64,000 nucleotides of DNA from an uncultured Eubacteriales bacterium. GTDB taxonomy: Bacteria > Bacillota > Clostridia > Christensenellales > UMGS416. The notes beneath the pieces are model-generated. The model was not told where the DNA came from, did not search any database, and saw only the letters and a list, made by a program, of their open reading frames with translations. The stretch lies in NCBI GenBank assembly GCA_900542005.1, contig UQLW01000008.1, positions 1-64,000 of the forward strand, written 5' to 3'. Below, piece after piece: positions 15,804-23,771 of this stretch (positions are counted from its first letter, which is position 1; the number at the start of each line of letters is the position of its first letter). A program made the translations under genes and the position numbers.

Positions 15804-16292
15804 CTATTTCACCTTTGTCAAAAATTCTTCGATGATCTCCTCGTGATCGGAGGCGGAAATCTCCCGCTCCAGGATCTTGGAGGAAATATCCACCGCCAGG
15901 GATACGGCTTGCTCCTGCATGGCCTCCATGTTCTTCTGGCGGATCTGCTGGGCGTCGACCTGCGCCTGTTCCAGGATGGCCTTCGCCTTGGCCTGCGCTT
16001 CGCCCACGATGGCGTCAGCCTGCGCCTGAGCCTGTACGGCGCTGTTGGACAGCACGGTAGAGGCTTCGGTGGCAGCCTGCTGCACAAGCTCCTTGCTGTG
16101 GCGCTGCTGCGCCTGGGCGTCGGCCAGGATGCTGGAGGCTTTCTCCTGCTGCGCCTTGAGCCGTTCCGTGCGGGCGTCCATGAATTTGCGCACCGGACGG
16201 TACAGCAGAAAGCGCAGCCCGATAAACAACACCAACGTGTTGAATACGTGCCACAGGATATCGCCTATGTTGAAAAGTTCGCTGATATTCAA
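15804..16292 (-). CDS. atpF: ATP synthase Fo b subunit
   Basis: The product is 162 residues. One N-terminal membrane helix (about residues 10-32, ILWHVFNTLVLFIGLRFLLY) is followed by a long Ala/Gln/Glu-rich coiled coil, as expected for the peripheral stalk. The C-terminus (ISSKILEREISASDHEEIIE) is where b normally binds the delta C-terminal domain. That partner domain is encoded in the next gene as part of alpha. The gene ends one base before that gene's start. Confidence 0.93.
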   Translation of the reverse strand: MNISELFNIGDILWHVFNTLVLFIGLRFLLYRPVRKFMDARTERLKAQQEKASSILADAQAQQRHSKELVQQAATEASTVLSNSAVQAQAQADAIVGEAQAKAKAILEQAQVDAQQIRQKNMEAMQEQAVSLAVDISSKILEREISASDHEEIIEEFLTKVK

Positions 16293-16310
16293 GGGTTGCC
16301 CCGCCTTTCT

Positions 16311-16541
16311 TTATGCTGCCACGACGAAAATCAACAATATTGCGACAAAGAGACCGTAGATGGCGGTCGTCTCCATCATAATCAGGCCCAGCATCAGCGA
16401 GGAGCTGATTTTGCCGGAAGCCTCAGGCTGGCGGGCGACGGACTCCACCGCCTTGCCGGTAGCAAAGCCCATACCCAAAGCGGCGCCAATGCCGGTGAGC
16501 GCCGCGATTGCGGCGGCGATAGCGATAAGACCCAGTTCCAT
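16311..16541 (-). CDS. atpE: ATP synthase Fo c subunit
   Basis: The product is 76 residues: two membrane helices joined by the polar loop VARQPEA. The ion-binding carboxylate is Glu57 in the second helix (MMETTAIYG). Aligned with the Ilyobacter tartaricus c subunit, the Na+-ligand Gln32 corresponds to Met24 here, and Ser66 to Thr58. Loss of the Gln favours proton coupling, but this is inference from one alignment made by eye. The ring of c subunits turns the central stalk. Confidence 0.95.
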   Translation of the reverse strand: MELGLIAIAAAIAALTGIGAALGMGFATGKAVESVARQPEASGKISSSLMLGLIMMETTAIYGLFVAILLIFVVAA

Positions 16542-16584
16542 GGTTTCTTTCCTCCGTTATACAAAAATATGGTTCCAAACCCAG

Positions 16585-17280
16585 CTATTCCAGGGCTTCC
16601 TGGACGTAGTTGAGGTTCAGGGTTCCGAAAACGTAGCACTGAATGGCCGCGTGCAGCAGCGTGAAATACACCGACAGCGCGCCAGGCAGAACGACTGGAC
16701 AGAACAGATAGATTAGGTGCATAATAAGATAGCCCACCAGAATATTGGCAAAGAGCCGCAGCGTCATGGATAGGGGGGCGATGCAGTCGGTCAGCACCTT
16801 AATGGGCAGCACCACAGCCGTCGGCGTGGCCAGATGCTTGATCCGGCCGCGAAGCCCCAGCACCCGCAGCGCCATCACGTTCACAATGACAAAGCTGGTC
16901 AGACCCAGCGCCAGGGCGCAGTTGACGTCCTTGGTGATGGGCGGGAGCCCAAAGAGCTCGATGCAGGTGCCAAAAAGGATATAGACCATGAAGGTCAGCG
17001 TGAAGGGCGCCAGGGTATCGGCATAGGGGCTGACCTTATCGTTGGCAAAGTTATGTACCGTATCCACGATGAGCTCGATTACGTTCTGCAGGCCCCTGGG
17101 CGTATCCTGCCAGTTTTTCATGCTCCGGCGTATGAAATAAGCCGCCAGCAGCAGGATAAGCACCAGCACGGTACCAAGGATGCCCGACAAAGGCAGGGTA
17201 ACGCCCCCGAGCTTAATCATCTCCGGATAGATGCTTTCGCCCAGGTCCATGCCCGATGAGAGCATGAGGCTGCTAGTCAT
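16585..17280 (-). CDS. atpB: ATP synthase Fo a subunit
   Basis: The product is 231 residues with five or six membrane helices. The essential arginine lies in MTLRLFANILVG in the penultimate helix. The final helix contains the usual ALSVYFTLLHAAIQ stretch and ends in NLNYVQEALE. Subunit a forms the ion half-channels against the c ring. The start at 17280 has AAGGAGG 7 bases ahead and overlaps the stop of the atpI-like gene by 4 bases (ATGA). Confidence 0.95.
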   Translation of the reverse strand: MTSSLMLSSGMDLGESIYPEMIKLGGVTLPLSGILGTVLVLILLLAAYFIRRSMKNWQDTPRGLQNVIELIVDTVHNFANDKVSPYADTLAPFTLTFMVYILFGTCIELFGLPPITKDVNCALALGLTSFVIVNVMALRVLGLRGRIKHLATPTAVVLPIKVLTDCIAPLSMTLRLFANILVGYLIMHLIYLFCPVVLPGALSVYFTLLHAAIQCYVFGTLNLNYVQEALE

Positions 17281-17540
17281 GAATGATCCTCCTTCCTTAA
17301 ACGAATATAAAGGGTCACCTGATAGCCGATGAGCATCGGTGCCAGGGTGGCTACCAAGGCGATAAGCGTGGGCAGCGAGATCAGCGCGCCTGCGATAAGC
17401 AGCGCCGCCCACAGGCCAAGGCGCGCCAGGATAAAGGCCATGCGGCGGGCGGGCGTCCAGCGCAGGGAGAGGCATTTGTGCAGCAGCCATAGCTGCAGCG
17501 CCCCGACGGCGGCGCCCATTGCGATTCCGATTGCCACCAT
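17277..17540 (-). CDS. AtpI-like small membrane protein, first gene of the atp operon
   Basis: The product is 87 residues, mostly hydrophobic, with two to three predicted membrane helices and a basic C-terminus (YIRLRKEDHS). Its position immediately ahead of atpB, with a 4-base overlap, and its size fit the ATP synthase subunit I/assembly group, which helps c-ring assembly or Mg2+ handling. Sequence similarity alone is weak. The ATG at 17540 has an AGGGGGAG site ahead; the frame extends further upstream, but without a site. Confidence 0.65.
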   Translation of the reverse strand: MVAIGIAMGAAVGALQLWLLHKCLSLRWTPARRMAFILARLGLWAALLIAGALISLPTLIALVATLAPMLIGYQVTLYIRLRKEDHS

Positions 17541-17603
17541 GGGTTGCTCCCCCTCCCTTAGCCGGAGGGCGCGGCAAAAAGGCCCTCTTTCTGAATCATC
17601 AGT

Positions 17604-17632
17604 ACGATACACCTGTTTTACTGAACATGCAA
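17604..17632 (-). promoter_or_regulatory. Candidate promoter of the ATP synthase operon
   Basis: On the minus strand TTGCAT (17627-17632), a 17-base gap and TATCGT (17604-17609) lie 64 bases ahead of the first start codon. The rest of the 299-base gap 17541-17839 is AT-rich and must also hold the plus-strand promoter for the DUF1622 gene. I see no other clear structure in it. Confidence 0.5.
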
Positions 17633-17839
17633 GCGGGAAAATAATGAAAATGAGGCGTTTAACGTGATATAAAGGGTTTTATCCATAAAATACTTGTGAA
17701 TGCTCTGAAATGCTCGCTCTTGCTCGTGTGATTGAAATCATAGTTGTTTTCTACAAAAATAATGTTAGACTTCTAAGCAAGTTACGGAGAAACCATAGAA
17801 CGATGACGAAAAAATCGATAATTTGGGAGGAAGAAATTC

Positions 17840-18265
17840 GTGCAGCAGCTCTATGAAATCCTGGAGGGGTGGATAAATGACTTCACCCGCTTCAGCATTT
17901 TGATCCTGGAGGCCATCGGCGTCGTGTTGATCCTGTTTGCCGGGATCCGGGGCGTGGTGGAGTACGCGCGGCACAGGACCGGCGCACAGCTGCGCATGGC
18001 CAGTGCCATGGCCTTTGCGCTGGAGTTCAAGCTGGGCGGCGAGATCCTGCGGACCGTGCTGGTACGCGAGCTCAGCGAAATCTTCATCGTAGGCTGTATT
18101 ATTGCCCTGCGGGGTATCTTGAATTACCTGATCCATCGGGATATTCATGAGCAGCAAAAGCTGCAGCAGGGCGCCTGCGAGGAGCCGCTGCAGAAGCCGG
18201 GCTTTTGGCGGGCGGCTTTCGGCCCCCGGCCGAAGGTGCCCGGCGAGCCGGAAACCAAGCAATAG
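17840..18265 (+). CDS. DUF1622 membrane protein
   Basis: The product is 141 residues with three hydrophobic segments. The conserved block ALEFKLGGEILRTVLVREL followed by a membrane helix and LRGILNYLIHRDI identifies the DUF1622 family. Its function is unknown. The C-terminal 25 residues are Pro-rich and charged. The GTG start at 17840 has GGGAGG 9 bases upstream. It is a single gene, divergent from the atp operon. Confidence 0.85.
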   Translation: MQQLYEILEGWINDFTRFSILILEAIGVVLILFAGIRGVVEYARHRTGAQLRMASAMAFALEFKLGGEILRTVLVRELSEIFIVGCIIALRGILNYLIHRDIHEQQKLQQGACEEPLQKPGFWRAAFGPRPKVPGEPETKQ

Positions 18266-18309
18266 GGCGCCGCCGGCCGGAGGGCCGCGCTTTTACAGGC
18301 CAAATGGAA

Positions 18310-18336
18310 AAGGCCCGCAGAGCAAAAGCGGGCCTT
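18310..18336 (-). terminator. Terminator of the leucine-rich-repeat gene
   Basis: The 9-bp stem AAGGCCCGC/GCGGGCCTT has a 9-nt loop and is followed on the minus strand by TTTTCC. It lies 20 bases after the stop at 18357, between convergent genes. Confidence 0.75.
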
Positions 18337-18356
18337 GCAGGGGTTTTGGCGCGGGG

Positions 18357-18911
18357 CTAGGGATGGCGCAGCACGACGAGAGGAAAGCCGTGCTGCACGG
18401 CATACTCATAGGGCGATGTCTTTTCGTAACAATAGACTGTGGGGATCCGGGCGCGGTGAAAGGCGCCGGCAGGCAGCTGGCATTCGCCCATGAACCAGAC
18501 GCGCTCCAGCGCGGCGCATTGGGCAAAGGCGCCGGAAGGGACGCGATAGCCATCGGGGATGACCAGCTCCTGCAGCTGACGAAGCTCCAGGGGCGCTTCC
18601 AGACGGGATTCGCCCTCTGGAAGGACAAGACGAAGGATGCCGGCGTGGGCTGCGGCCTGAAGCGCTTGCATGGCGCTCAGCGGGGGAAGGGCGTCGCTCT
18701 GGCGCACCGCGCCGCGGGCGGGCAGTATGTGCCCGTGATAGCTGATGGTCCCTTCATAGAGCGCGGGAAAGGGATCGCCGGTAAACGCAGCGCGCAGGGA
18801 ACCGCATTGCCCCCAGAAGGAGGCGGTATTGGCGTCATTGCCAACCACGCGATAGACCTGGCGCGGGGGCAGCTGGTCCAGCAGGGCTGCCAGCCTGGGG
18901 TCATGGGCCAT
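18357..18911 (-). CDS. Leucine-rich-repeat (BspA-type) protein
   Basis: The product is 184 residues. The C-terminal third holds BspA/LRR_5-type repeats (LQELVIPDGY, then GAFAQCAALERVWF, then GAFHRARIPTVYCYE), and the ending SPYEYAVQHGF is the usual cap of such proteins. No signal peptide or membrane segment is seen, so it is probably cytoplasmic. The role is unknown; LRRs usually mediate protein contacts. The ATG at 18911 has AAAGGAGGG 6 bases ahead. Confidence 0.7.
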   Translation of the reverse strand: MAHDPRLAALLDQLPPRQVYRVVGNDANTASFWGQCGSLRAAFTGDPFPALYEGTISYHGHILPARGAVRQSDALPPLSAMQALQAAAHAGILRLVLPEGESRLEAPLELRQLQELVIPDGYRVPSGAFAQCAALERVWFMGECQLPAGAFHRARIPTVYCYEKTSPYEYAVQHGFPLVVLRHP

Positions 18912-19034
18912 AGAATCCCTCCTTTCCAAATCGGGAAAACGAACAGGATAATCGCGGGCCTGCCACGGCAGGCCCGGCCTACTGGTAGCTATGTGTACTG
19001 TAGCATGACGCCGCGCCCCCGGTCAAGCGGGGTT

Positions 19035-19064
19035 TTGACTTTGGCAGCGCCTCTATGCTATAAT
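19035..19064 (+). promoter_or_regulatory. Promoter of parE-parC
   Basis: TTGACT, an 18-base gap and TATAAT lie 70 bases ahead of the parE start. The match to the sigma-A consensus is strong. Confidence 0.75.
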
Positions 19065-19134
19065 AGCTAGGTTTTGATTGAAAATACTGGCAAAAAGAGC
19101 CTCTAGGAAGGGGGCGGGCCGCAGGAGGGATACC

Positions 19135-21090
19135 ATGGGAAACGAATATCAGGCCAGCGATATCCAGGTGCTGGAGGGGCTCAACGCCGTGCGGGTAAGG
19201 CCGGGCATGTACATCGGCTCCACAGGCAGCCGCGGCCTGCATCATATGCTCTGGGAAATTGTCGACAACGCCATTGACGAGGCCATGGGCGGCTATGCGG
19301 ATCTTGTGACGGTCACGCTCAACCAGGACGGCTCGGCCACGGTGACCGACAACGGCCGCGGCGTGCCCACCGATATTCACCCCACCATGAAGGTTTCAGG
19401 CGTAGAGGTCGTCTATACGCAGCTGCATGCCGGCGGCAAATTTGGCGGTAAGAGCTATACCTATTCCGGCGGGCTGCATGGCGTGGGCGCTTCGGTGGTC
19501 AATGCGCTGTCAAGCTTCATGACGGTGGAGGTATACCGGGATGGCAGGGCCTATCGGATCGAATTTGAATCCAAGGCCAAGGGCAACAAAAAGGTAGCGC
19601 CCGGCGTCCCCAAGGGCCCGCTTCAGATGGTGGGCAAGAGCGCGGAAACCGGGACAAAGGTTACCTTTCAGCCGGATCCCGCGGTGTTTGATACGGTCAA
19701 ATGGAACCGGGATACCATTGACCGCAGGCTGCGGGAGTTGGCCTACCTGAACCGGGGCCTGCGGGTGGAGTTCGCCGACCTGCGGGAGGCCGAAGCCTAC
19801 CGGGCCGCCTATCACTTTGAAGGCGGGATTGCCGACTACGTTCGTTACCTGAATGAGGATAAGACACCGCTGAGCCCCGCGGTGATGGAGCTTTCCGGCA
19901 GCCGGGATGACGTGACCCTGCAGTGCGCCATCCAGTTTACCGACGGGTATACCGAGAGCCTGTTCTCCTATGTGAACAATATCCCCACCACCGAGGGCGG
20001 CACCCATGAGACGGGCTTTAAGACGGCCATGACCAAGGTGCTGAACGAATATGCCCGCAAGACCGGTACCCTCAAGGAGAAGGACAAGCCCCTTTCCGGC
20101 GAGGACTTCCGGGAGGGCATGACGGCGGTGCTGTGCCTGAAGATGACCAATGTGCAGTTCGACGGGCAGACCAAGACGCGCCTGGGCAACGTGGAAGCCC
20201 GAAAGGCGGTGGAGGCCATTGTGGGCGAGCAGCTGGGCGCGTACCTGGAGGATCCGGACCATGGGGAGCTGATCGGGAAAATCCTGGAAAAGGCGGTGAA
20301 AGCCGCGCGGGTGCGGGATGCGGCCCGCCGGGCCAGCGACCTTGCCCGGGAGAAGAACGCGCTGGATGTAGCGCCGCTGGTGGGCAAGCTTTCCGCCTGC
20401 TCAGGGAAGAACGCCGAGGCCAACGAGCTTTTCATCGTGGAGGGCGATTCGGCCGGAGGCTCGGCCAAGCAGGGCCGCGACCGCCGCTTTCAGGCGATCC
20501 TGCCGCTGCGGGGCAAGCCGCTGAACGCCGAGAAGAAGCGGCTGGACGCCGTTCTGGCCAACGAGGAGTTCCGCACCATCATCGCCGCGCTGGGCTGCGG
20601 CATCGACGAGCACTTCACGGTGGATACCCTTAAATACCATAAGGTCATCATTCTGTCGGACGCCGACCAGGATGGCGCCCATATCCGGGCCATCCTGCTG
20701 ACCTTTTTCTTCCGGTATATGAAGGATCTGGTGACCCAGGGCCATGTGTACATCGGGCAGCCGCCCCTGTATAAGGTCGCCCAGGGAAGCAAGGTGACCT
20801 ATTGCTACGATGACAAGGAGCTGGCCCGGGTAACCCAGGGGCTGAGCCGGGGCTATACGCTGCAGCGCTATAAGGGGTTAGGCGAGATGAACCCGGAGCA
20901 GCTATGGGAAACCACCATGAATCCGGACGGGCGCAAGCTTGTGCAGGTGACCATCGAGGATGCGGCCGAGGCCGACCGGCTCATCACCCTGCTCATGGGG
21001 GACAAGGTGGAGCCCCGGCGGGTCTATATCGCGGAGCATGCCGACTTTAACCGGCAGGACGACTTTGAGAAGATGGGAGGAGGACGGTAA
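19135..21090 (+). CDS. parE: DNA topoisomerase IV (type IIA) subunit B, ATPase subunit
   Basis: The product is 651 residues of the GyrB/ParE family. The GHKL ATPase is visible in EIVDNAIDEAMGGYAD, DNGRGVPTDIHP and SGGLHGVGASVVNALS. The TOPRIM metal site is in EGDSAGGSAKQGRDRRFQ and DADQDGAHI. It supplies ATP-driven strand passage for chromosome decatenation and supercoil control. ParE versus GyrB is decided mainly by its partner: the adjoining A subunit has a ParC-type C-terminus, and no dnaA, dnaN or recF is nearby. The ATG at 19135 has GCAGGAGGG 5 bases ahead. Its stop codon directly touches the next ATG. Confidence 0.88.
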   Translation: MGNEYQASDIQVLEGLNAVRVRPGMYIGSTGSRGLHHMLWEIVDNAIDEAMGGYADLVTVTLNQDGSATVTDNGRGVPTDIHPTMKVSGVEVVYTQLHAGGKFGGKSYTYSGGLHGVGASVVNALSSFMTVEVYRDGRAYRIEFESKAKGNKKVAPGVPKGPLQMVGKSAETGTKVTFQPDPAVFDTVKWNRDTIDRRLRELAYLNRGLRVEFADLREAEAYRAAYHFEGGIADYVRYLNEDKTPLSPAVMELSGSRDDVTLQCAIQFTDGYTESLFSYVNNIPTTEGGTHETGFKTAMTKVLNEYARKTGTLKEKDKPLSGEDFREGMTAVLCLKMTNVQFDGQTKTRLGNVEARKAVEAIVGEQLGAYLEDPDHGELIGKILEKAVKAARVRDAARRASDLAREKNALDVAPLVGKLSACSGKNAEANELFIVEGDSAGGSAKQGRDRRFQAILPLRGKPLNAEKKRLDAVLANEEFRTIIAALGCGIDEHFTVDTLKYHKVIILSDADQDGAHIRAILLTFFFRYMKDLVTQGHVYIGQPPLYKVAQGSKVTYCYDDKELARVTQGLSRGYTLQRYKGLGEMNPEQLWETTMNPDGRKLVQVTIEDAAEADRLITLLMGDKVEPRRVYIAEHADFNRQDDFEKMGGGR

Positions 21091-23556
21091 ATGCCCAGAA
21101 AAAAGACCGCGGGCCAGCAGCCGCCGGCCAAGCCGGAGATCATCGTGCAGCAGCCCATGGAGGAGGTCATGCGCGATTCCATGATCCCCTATGCGGAATA
21201 CGTCATCATGGACCGGGCGCTGCCCCGGGTGGAGGATGGACTCAAGCCCGTGCAGCGGCGTATTCTATATACCATGATGGAGCTGGGCAACACGCCGGAT
21301 AAACCCCATAAGAAATCGGCCCGCGTGGCCGGCGACGCCATGGGTAAGTATCATCCCCATGGCGATTCCTCCATCTATGACGCCATGGTCCGCATGGCCC
21401 AGGACTTCGTGATGCGCGCGCCTCTGGTGGACGGCCATGGCAACTTCGGCTCCATCGACGGGGATTCGGCGGCCGCCATGCGCTATACCGAGGTGCGTAT
21501 GGCGCCCCTGGCGCTGGAGCTGCTGCGGGATATCGACAAGGAGACCGTCCCCTTCAGCCTGAACTTTGACGACACGCTCAAGGAACCGGATATCCTGCCC
21601 GGCCGATTCCCCAACCTGCTGGTCAACGGCGCCATGGGCATTGCCGTGGGGCTGGCTACCTCCATCCCGCCGCACAACCTGGGGGAGACGGTGCGGGCGG
21701 TCATTGCGCAGATGGACAAGCCCGATATCACCACACGGGAGCTGATGCAGTACCTCCCGGCCCCCGATTTCCCCACCGGCGGCATCATTGTCAATCCCGG
21801 GGACCTGGAGGCGGCCTATGAGACGGGAAGGGGCCGCATTGCCGTGCGCTCCCGCTGCGAGATTGAGGAGCTCGCCGGCGGCCGCAGCCAGATTGTGATC
21901 CACGAGATCCCCTATCAGGTCAACAAGGCGGCCATGCTGGAGAAGATCCAGCGCCTTTCCCAGGAGCGCAAGGACGCGCTGGGCGGCATTGGGGATATCC
22001 GGGATGAATCGGACCGCAACGGCCTGCGGGCGGTGATCGAGCTGAAAAAGGGCGCCGACGCGCAGAAGATCCTGCAGTATCTCTATAAATACTCGGACCT
22101 GCAGGTGAACTTCGGCGTGAACATGGTGGCCATTGCCGATGGCAAGCCCCGCCAGCTGCCTCTGAAGGAGATCAACCGGTACTATATTGCCCACCAGGAG
22201 AAGGTAGTAACCCTGCGCACCCGCTATGACCTGGAGCGGGCCGAGGAGCGGGAGCATATCCTGGAGGGGCTCTACATCGCCATCCAGAATATCGACGAGG
22301 TGATTGCCATTATCAAGGCATCCCCCTCCACCCGGGAGGCGCAGAAGGCCCTGATGAAGCGCTTTGACCTGACCAGCGTGCAGGCGCAGGCCATCCTGGA
22401 TATGCGCCTGGCCCGGCTTACGGCCCTGGAGGTGGATAAGATCGTGGCGGAGCTGGAGGCGGTCCGCAAGCAGATCACCCGCCTGAAGGCCATCCTTAAA
22501 AGCCATAAAAAGCTGATGGAGGTCATCAAGTCCGAGCTGACTGAGATTGCCAAGCGCTATGATACGCCCCGGCGGACGTCGATTGAGGATACGGCCGGCG
22601 AGGAGAGCTTTAACCCGGAGGACTATATTGTGGTGGAGGACGTGCGCGTGACGGTGACCCGGGCGGGCTATGTCAAGCGCATGGCGGAAAAGGCCTACCA
22701 GCGTTCCAACCACGAAACGGGGATGGAGGACCTGGCGGCTGACGACGGGCCGCTGTGCTGCCTGGAGGCTACCACCGCCCAGCGGCTGTATCTGTTCACC
22801 TCCGGCGGCGCCATGCTGCAGATCCCGGTCAGCGAGCTGCCCGAAGGCCGCTGGCGGGACAAGGGGACGGCCCTCTTTGCGCTGCATAATGGGTTTGCCA
22901 AGGGCGAGCGCGTGGTGGCGGCCTTTGTCTACGAGGCATGGCCGGAAAAGGGCGAGCTGCTCTTTATCACCAAAGGCGGTATGGGCAAAAAGAGCGCGGC
23001 CGCCGATTACGTGACCCGGATGCGGAAGCTGACAGCCTGCGCTGTGAAGGATGGGGATGAGCTGGTCGCCGTTGAGTGGGTCCGGCGGGGCGCGGGCCTG
23101 GTGCTGCTCTCCCGCAAAGGCATGGCGCTGATGACGCGCCACAGCCAGATACCCGTCCAGGGAAGGGCAACCCGGGGCGTCAAAGCGATGGCGCTGGAGG
23201 GGGACGATGAGATCCTGCTGGCGACCCAGCTGGAGCCCGAGGGAGAGATCGCCCTGATTACCGACGCGGGCTACGGCAAGCGCCTGCCCTATATGGCCTT
23301 CTCCGCCCAGAACCGCGGCGGAAAGGGTATGCGGGCGGTAGCCTTCTATAAAAACGGCGCCAACGGACGGGCGCTGGCCTGCGCGCTGCCGGTGGCGCCC
23401 CACAGCCGCCTGCAGGTGGAGATGGCCAGCGGGGAAAAGGTGCTGCTGGCAGCCGGGGAGCTGCCGGCTGAAAAGCTGGAGGGCCGCGGCGCGCCGACCG
23501 GCATCATGGTGGTATTGGGCAACGAGATTGTGAACGGCTTTGCATGCCTGGACTAA
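21091..23556 (+). CDS. parC: DNA topoisomerase IV (type IIA) subunit A, DNA-cleaving subunit
   Basis: The product is 821 residues. The winged-helix breakage domain carries KYHPHGDSSIYDAMVRMAQ (the quinolone-resistance region) and the catalytic Tyr in AMRYTEVRM. The C-terminal beta-pinwheel starts near residue 510. At the place of the GyrA box (QRRGGKG) it reads YQRSNHETGMEDLA, and ELPEGRWRDKG follows. This pattern is that of Firmicutes ParC (GrlA), not GyrA. A QNRGGKG sequence does occur, but in a late blade. Together with ParE it forms the A2B2 enzyme. Calling it a second gyrase cannot be fully ruled out. Confidence 0.85.
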   Translation: MPRKKTAGQQPPAKPEIIVQQPMEEVMRDSMIPYAEYVIMDRALPRVEDGLKPVQRRILYTMMELGNTPDKPHKKSARVAGDAMGKYHPHGDSSIYDAMVRMAQDFVMRAPLVDGHGNFGSIDGDSAAAMRYTEVRMAPLALELLRDIDKETVPFSLNFDDTLKEPDILPGRFPNLLVNGAMGIAVGLATSIPPHNLGETVRAVIAQMDKPDITTRELMQYLPAPDFPTGGIIVNPGDLEAAYETGRGRIAVRSRCEIEELAGGRSQIVIHEIPYQVNKAAMLEKIQRLSQERKDALGGIGDIRDESDRNGLRAVIELKKGADAQKILQYLYKYSDLQVNFGVNMVAIADGKPRQLPLKEINRYYIAHQEKVVTLRTRYDLERAEEREHILEGLYIAIQNIDEVIAIIKASPSTREAQKALMKRFDLTSVQAQAILDMRLARLTALEVDKIVAELEAVRKQITRLKAILKSHKKLMEVIKSELTEIAKRYDTPRRTSIEDTAGEESFNPEDYIVVEDVRVTVTRAGYVKRMAEKAYQRSNHETGMEDLAADDGPLCCLEATTAQRLYLFTSGGAMLQIPVSELPEGRWRDKGTALFALHNGFAKGERVVAAFVYEAWPEKGELLFITKGGMGKKSAAADYVTRMRKLTACAVKDGDELVAVEWVRRGAGLVLLSRKGMALMTRHSQIPVQGRATRGVKAMALEGDDEILLATQLEPEGEIALITDAGYGKRLPYMAFSAQNRGGKGMRAVAFYKNGANGRALACALPVAPHSRLQVEMASGEKVLLAAGELPAEKLEGRGAPTGIMVVLGNEIVNGFACLD

Positions 23557-23595
23557 TACTGCATGGAATGACCCCGAGTATGGTGTATTTTATCA

Positions 23596-23624
23596 AACCG
23601 TGGAGCTTTGCTCCGCGGTTTTTT
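23596..23624 (+). terminator. Terminator of parE-parC
   Basis: The stem AACCGTGGAGC/GCTCCGCGGTT has one T-G pair and a TTT loop, followed by a TTTT tail, 40 bases after the stop codon. Confidence 0.85.
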
Positions 23625-23771
23625 CCATGCGGGAGAGGTTATGGAGCATTTTGTTGGCGGGCTAAGGGAATTCCGTATGATGCGAACATGTTCAAGGGGG
23701 CTAAAATGCGGTAAAATTAACAATTATAAGACACTGGCTATGCAGGATTTTGTACTGGAAGGAAGAAGGCA

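Noticed and set aside
15802..16292. Frameshift hiding an intact delta subunit between atpF and atpA
   Set aside because: atpF ends with a normal C-terminus one base before the fusion's ATG, leaving no room for the roughly 105-residue delta N-terminal domain in any frame.
21265..23403. Long open frame (712 codons) antisense to parC
   Set aside because: It is the mirror frame of a high-GC gene with unmistakable parC motifs. It has no ribosome binding site and no recognisable protein features.
21091..23556. Calling the A subunit gyrase (gyrA)
   Set aside because: The GyrA box is missing from the first pinwheel blade and the surrounding pattern is that of Firmicutes ParC. The QNRGGKG in a late blade is not the canonical box.
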